From Saposhnikovia divaricata (taxonomy: Eukaryota; Streptophyta; Magnoliopsida; Apiales; Apiaceae): a stretch of DNA of 64,000 nucleotides. Below, piece after piece: positions 62,945-64,000 of the stretch. How positions within the stretch are numbered: position 1 is the first letter of the stretch; each line of letters opens with the position of its first letter. Under the pieces are notes generated by a model. The model saw nothing but the letters and a program-made list of their open reading frames with translations. It was not told the origin of the DNA and searched no databases. The DNA is taken from contig CM071597.1 in the NCBI GenBank assembly GCA_036435485.1, positions 168,374,147 to 168,438,146 on the forward strand, in the 5' to 3' direction. A program made the translations under genes and the position numbers.

Positions 62945-63691
62945 GCGAGTAGAGAGGTGAGGGGAAGAGAGATTGAGGAGAGACGCCAGAGAGATTAGAG
63001 AGATTAAAAGTGATAGAGAGAAAAAAAATCAAGAACAAGGTAGAAGAATCGAGAGAAAATGGAGAAGAAGAAAGCTACTGCTGGTTTTGTAGTGCCAGGG
63101 GTATTTTTGTAATTTGCTATGCTGAAAATCATATGAAAATCGATTTAAATCATTTTAAAATCGAATTTGAATAGAAAATTTGTGGAAAAATAAATTTTAA
63201 AATTCTAAAATTAAGTTTATGAAATTACAAACATCCCCATATTTTTAAAATATTTTTAGGATCAAAAATGAATTAAATATGAATTTTCAAAGTTTTGATC
63301 CTTTAAATACAATAAAACTCTTAAAAATCATTTTAAAATACTCGACCACCCAAAATAATCCACCCAACAATTTTAAAAACTCAATAAATATATAAAGATA
63401 ATTTTACAAAAGATTTCATGATTTTTAAGCCCTCCGATAATTAAATAAAGATTTTTGAAGATCAGTAATACTTTATTTAAATATTTTTAAATCACTAAAA
63501 ATACTAATAAAATACTGGGGCACACATTGGCACACATAACTCAATATATACTCATATAAACTCAATACTAAATATCGTTGAATTCCACAACGATATTCTC
63601 AAATCCAATTCCATCCTTTAAATACTAATCAACATAATTACATAATAATAAAATAATAATAATAAATCCTAAAATAATCTGGTATCTTACA

Positions 63692-64000
63692 GTGTACCTT
63701 TCATTGATCGGGAGAAAGTGAGCTGACTTCGTCAATGGATCTACAATTACCCATATGGCGTCATGATTAGCCTTGGTCCTTGGTAAACCTACTATGAAAT
63801 CCATGGCTATATGCTCCCATTTCCATTCGGGAATCTCTAAGGGGTGTAGAAGTCCAGTGGGTCTCTGATGCTCTGCTTTCACTCGCTGGCAGGTCAAACA
63901 TCTGCTTACCCACTCCGCTACGTCCTTTTTCATATTGGGCCACCAGTAATACTTTTTCAAATCCCTATACATCTTGGTACTATCGGGATGTACTGAGTAT
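63692..64000 (-). pseudogene. Element A integrase, N-terminal part (continues beyond window)
   Basis: The minus frame is open from the window end. Visible: the zinc-domain end (KYYWWPNMKKDV and CLTCQRVK), the first catalytic Asp in AMDFIVGLP, then LTKSAHFLPINERYT, where solo LTR B interrupts. The reading continues at 59607 (YTIDRLVD). RT and the 5' end of element A lie outside the window. Confidence 0.92.

Larger units (their letters stand above)
59608..63691 (-). mobile_element. Element B: 4.1-kb solo LTR inside element A's integrase
   Basis: The insert starts TGTAACGCCCCCAAATCC and ends ATCTTACA on the plus strand; read on minus it is TGTAAGATACC...GGCGTTACA. GTGTA flanks it exactly (59603-59607 and 63692-63696). 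It has no internal second LTR, no primer-binding site and no coding frame, so it is a solo LTR left by LTR-LTR recombination. Its minus-strand 3' end (ACCCCGGATTTGGGG) resembles the ends of A and C LTRs, placing it in a related gypsy group. It contains (CT)n at 62613-62682 and (TA)n at 62872-62938. Confidence 0.88.

Overview
The window is nuclear DNA of a flowering plant, probably a eudicot. It is AT-rich, has spliced genes with GT-AG introns, a phytocyanin, and a dense load of plant-type Ty1/copia, Ty3/gypsy, LINE, hAT-like and foldback elements. The sequence alone does not fix the species. No bacterial, organellar, CRISPR or rRNA feature was found, and no tRNA gene was recognised (TGGTATCAGAGC sites are retrotransposon primer-binding sites).

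Layout, left half. 1-2870: tail of a SIRE-like copia element, with a long accessory ORF followed by its 3' LTR. 4140-7170: short internally deleted copia element with both LTRs and a broken gag-protease gene. 8030-9000: non-autonomous hAT-like element with a perfect 8-bp target duplication. 9861-10873: intact two-exon uclacyanin-type phytocyanin gene (193 aa). 11378-12290: minus-strand poly(A) retroposon. 13094-20247 (minus): intact five-exon gene for a 494-aa, probably plastid-targeted conserved protein; its 3.7-kb first intron holds a decayed duplicate of exon 1, a gypsy integrase remnant and a GC-rich repeat. 20505-21303: LINE 3' fragment. 21762-23415: two diverged direct copies of a ~0.65-kb segment. 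24132-24305: ~31-bp tandem repeats.

Middle. 26560-36365 (minus) is a 5'-truncated SIRE-like copia element: integrase/RT/RNase H with two nonsense codons, a very long accessory reading frame (~1,545 codons, five lesions) and a 1,289-bp 3' LTR. Its LTR and its pol-accessory spacer share arrays of a TCGA-centred motif. 36969-37406 is a foldback MITE with a near-perfect central hairpin.

Right half, 37.9-64 kb, is a nest of related long-LTR Ty3/gypsy elements. Element A (minus, Tekay/Del-like integrase) has its ~4.2-kb 3' LTR split into 37916-40209 and 56695-58638. Element C (plus, 40210-56694) sits inside that LTR; it has ~4.75-kb LTRs that are nearly identical to each other, yet its interior is decayed, so it looks like a large retrotransposon derivative moved in trans. 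C's 3' LTR carries element D (~53270-54537), a terminal-inverted-repeat element holding an exon of a METTL13-like methyltransferase gene. A's integrase gene is itself split by a 4,084-bp solo LTR (B, 59608-63691) with a 5-bp target duplication.

Only the phytocyanin and the plastid protein look like functional host genes; they show no pathway link to each other.
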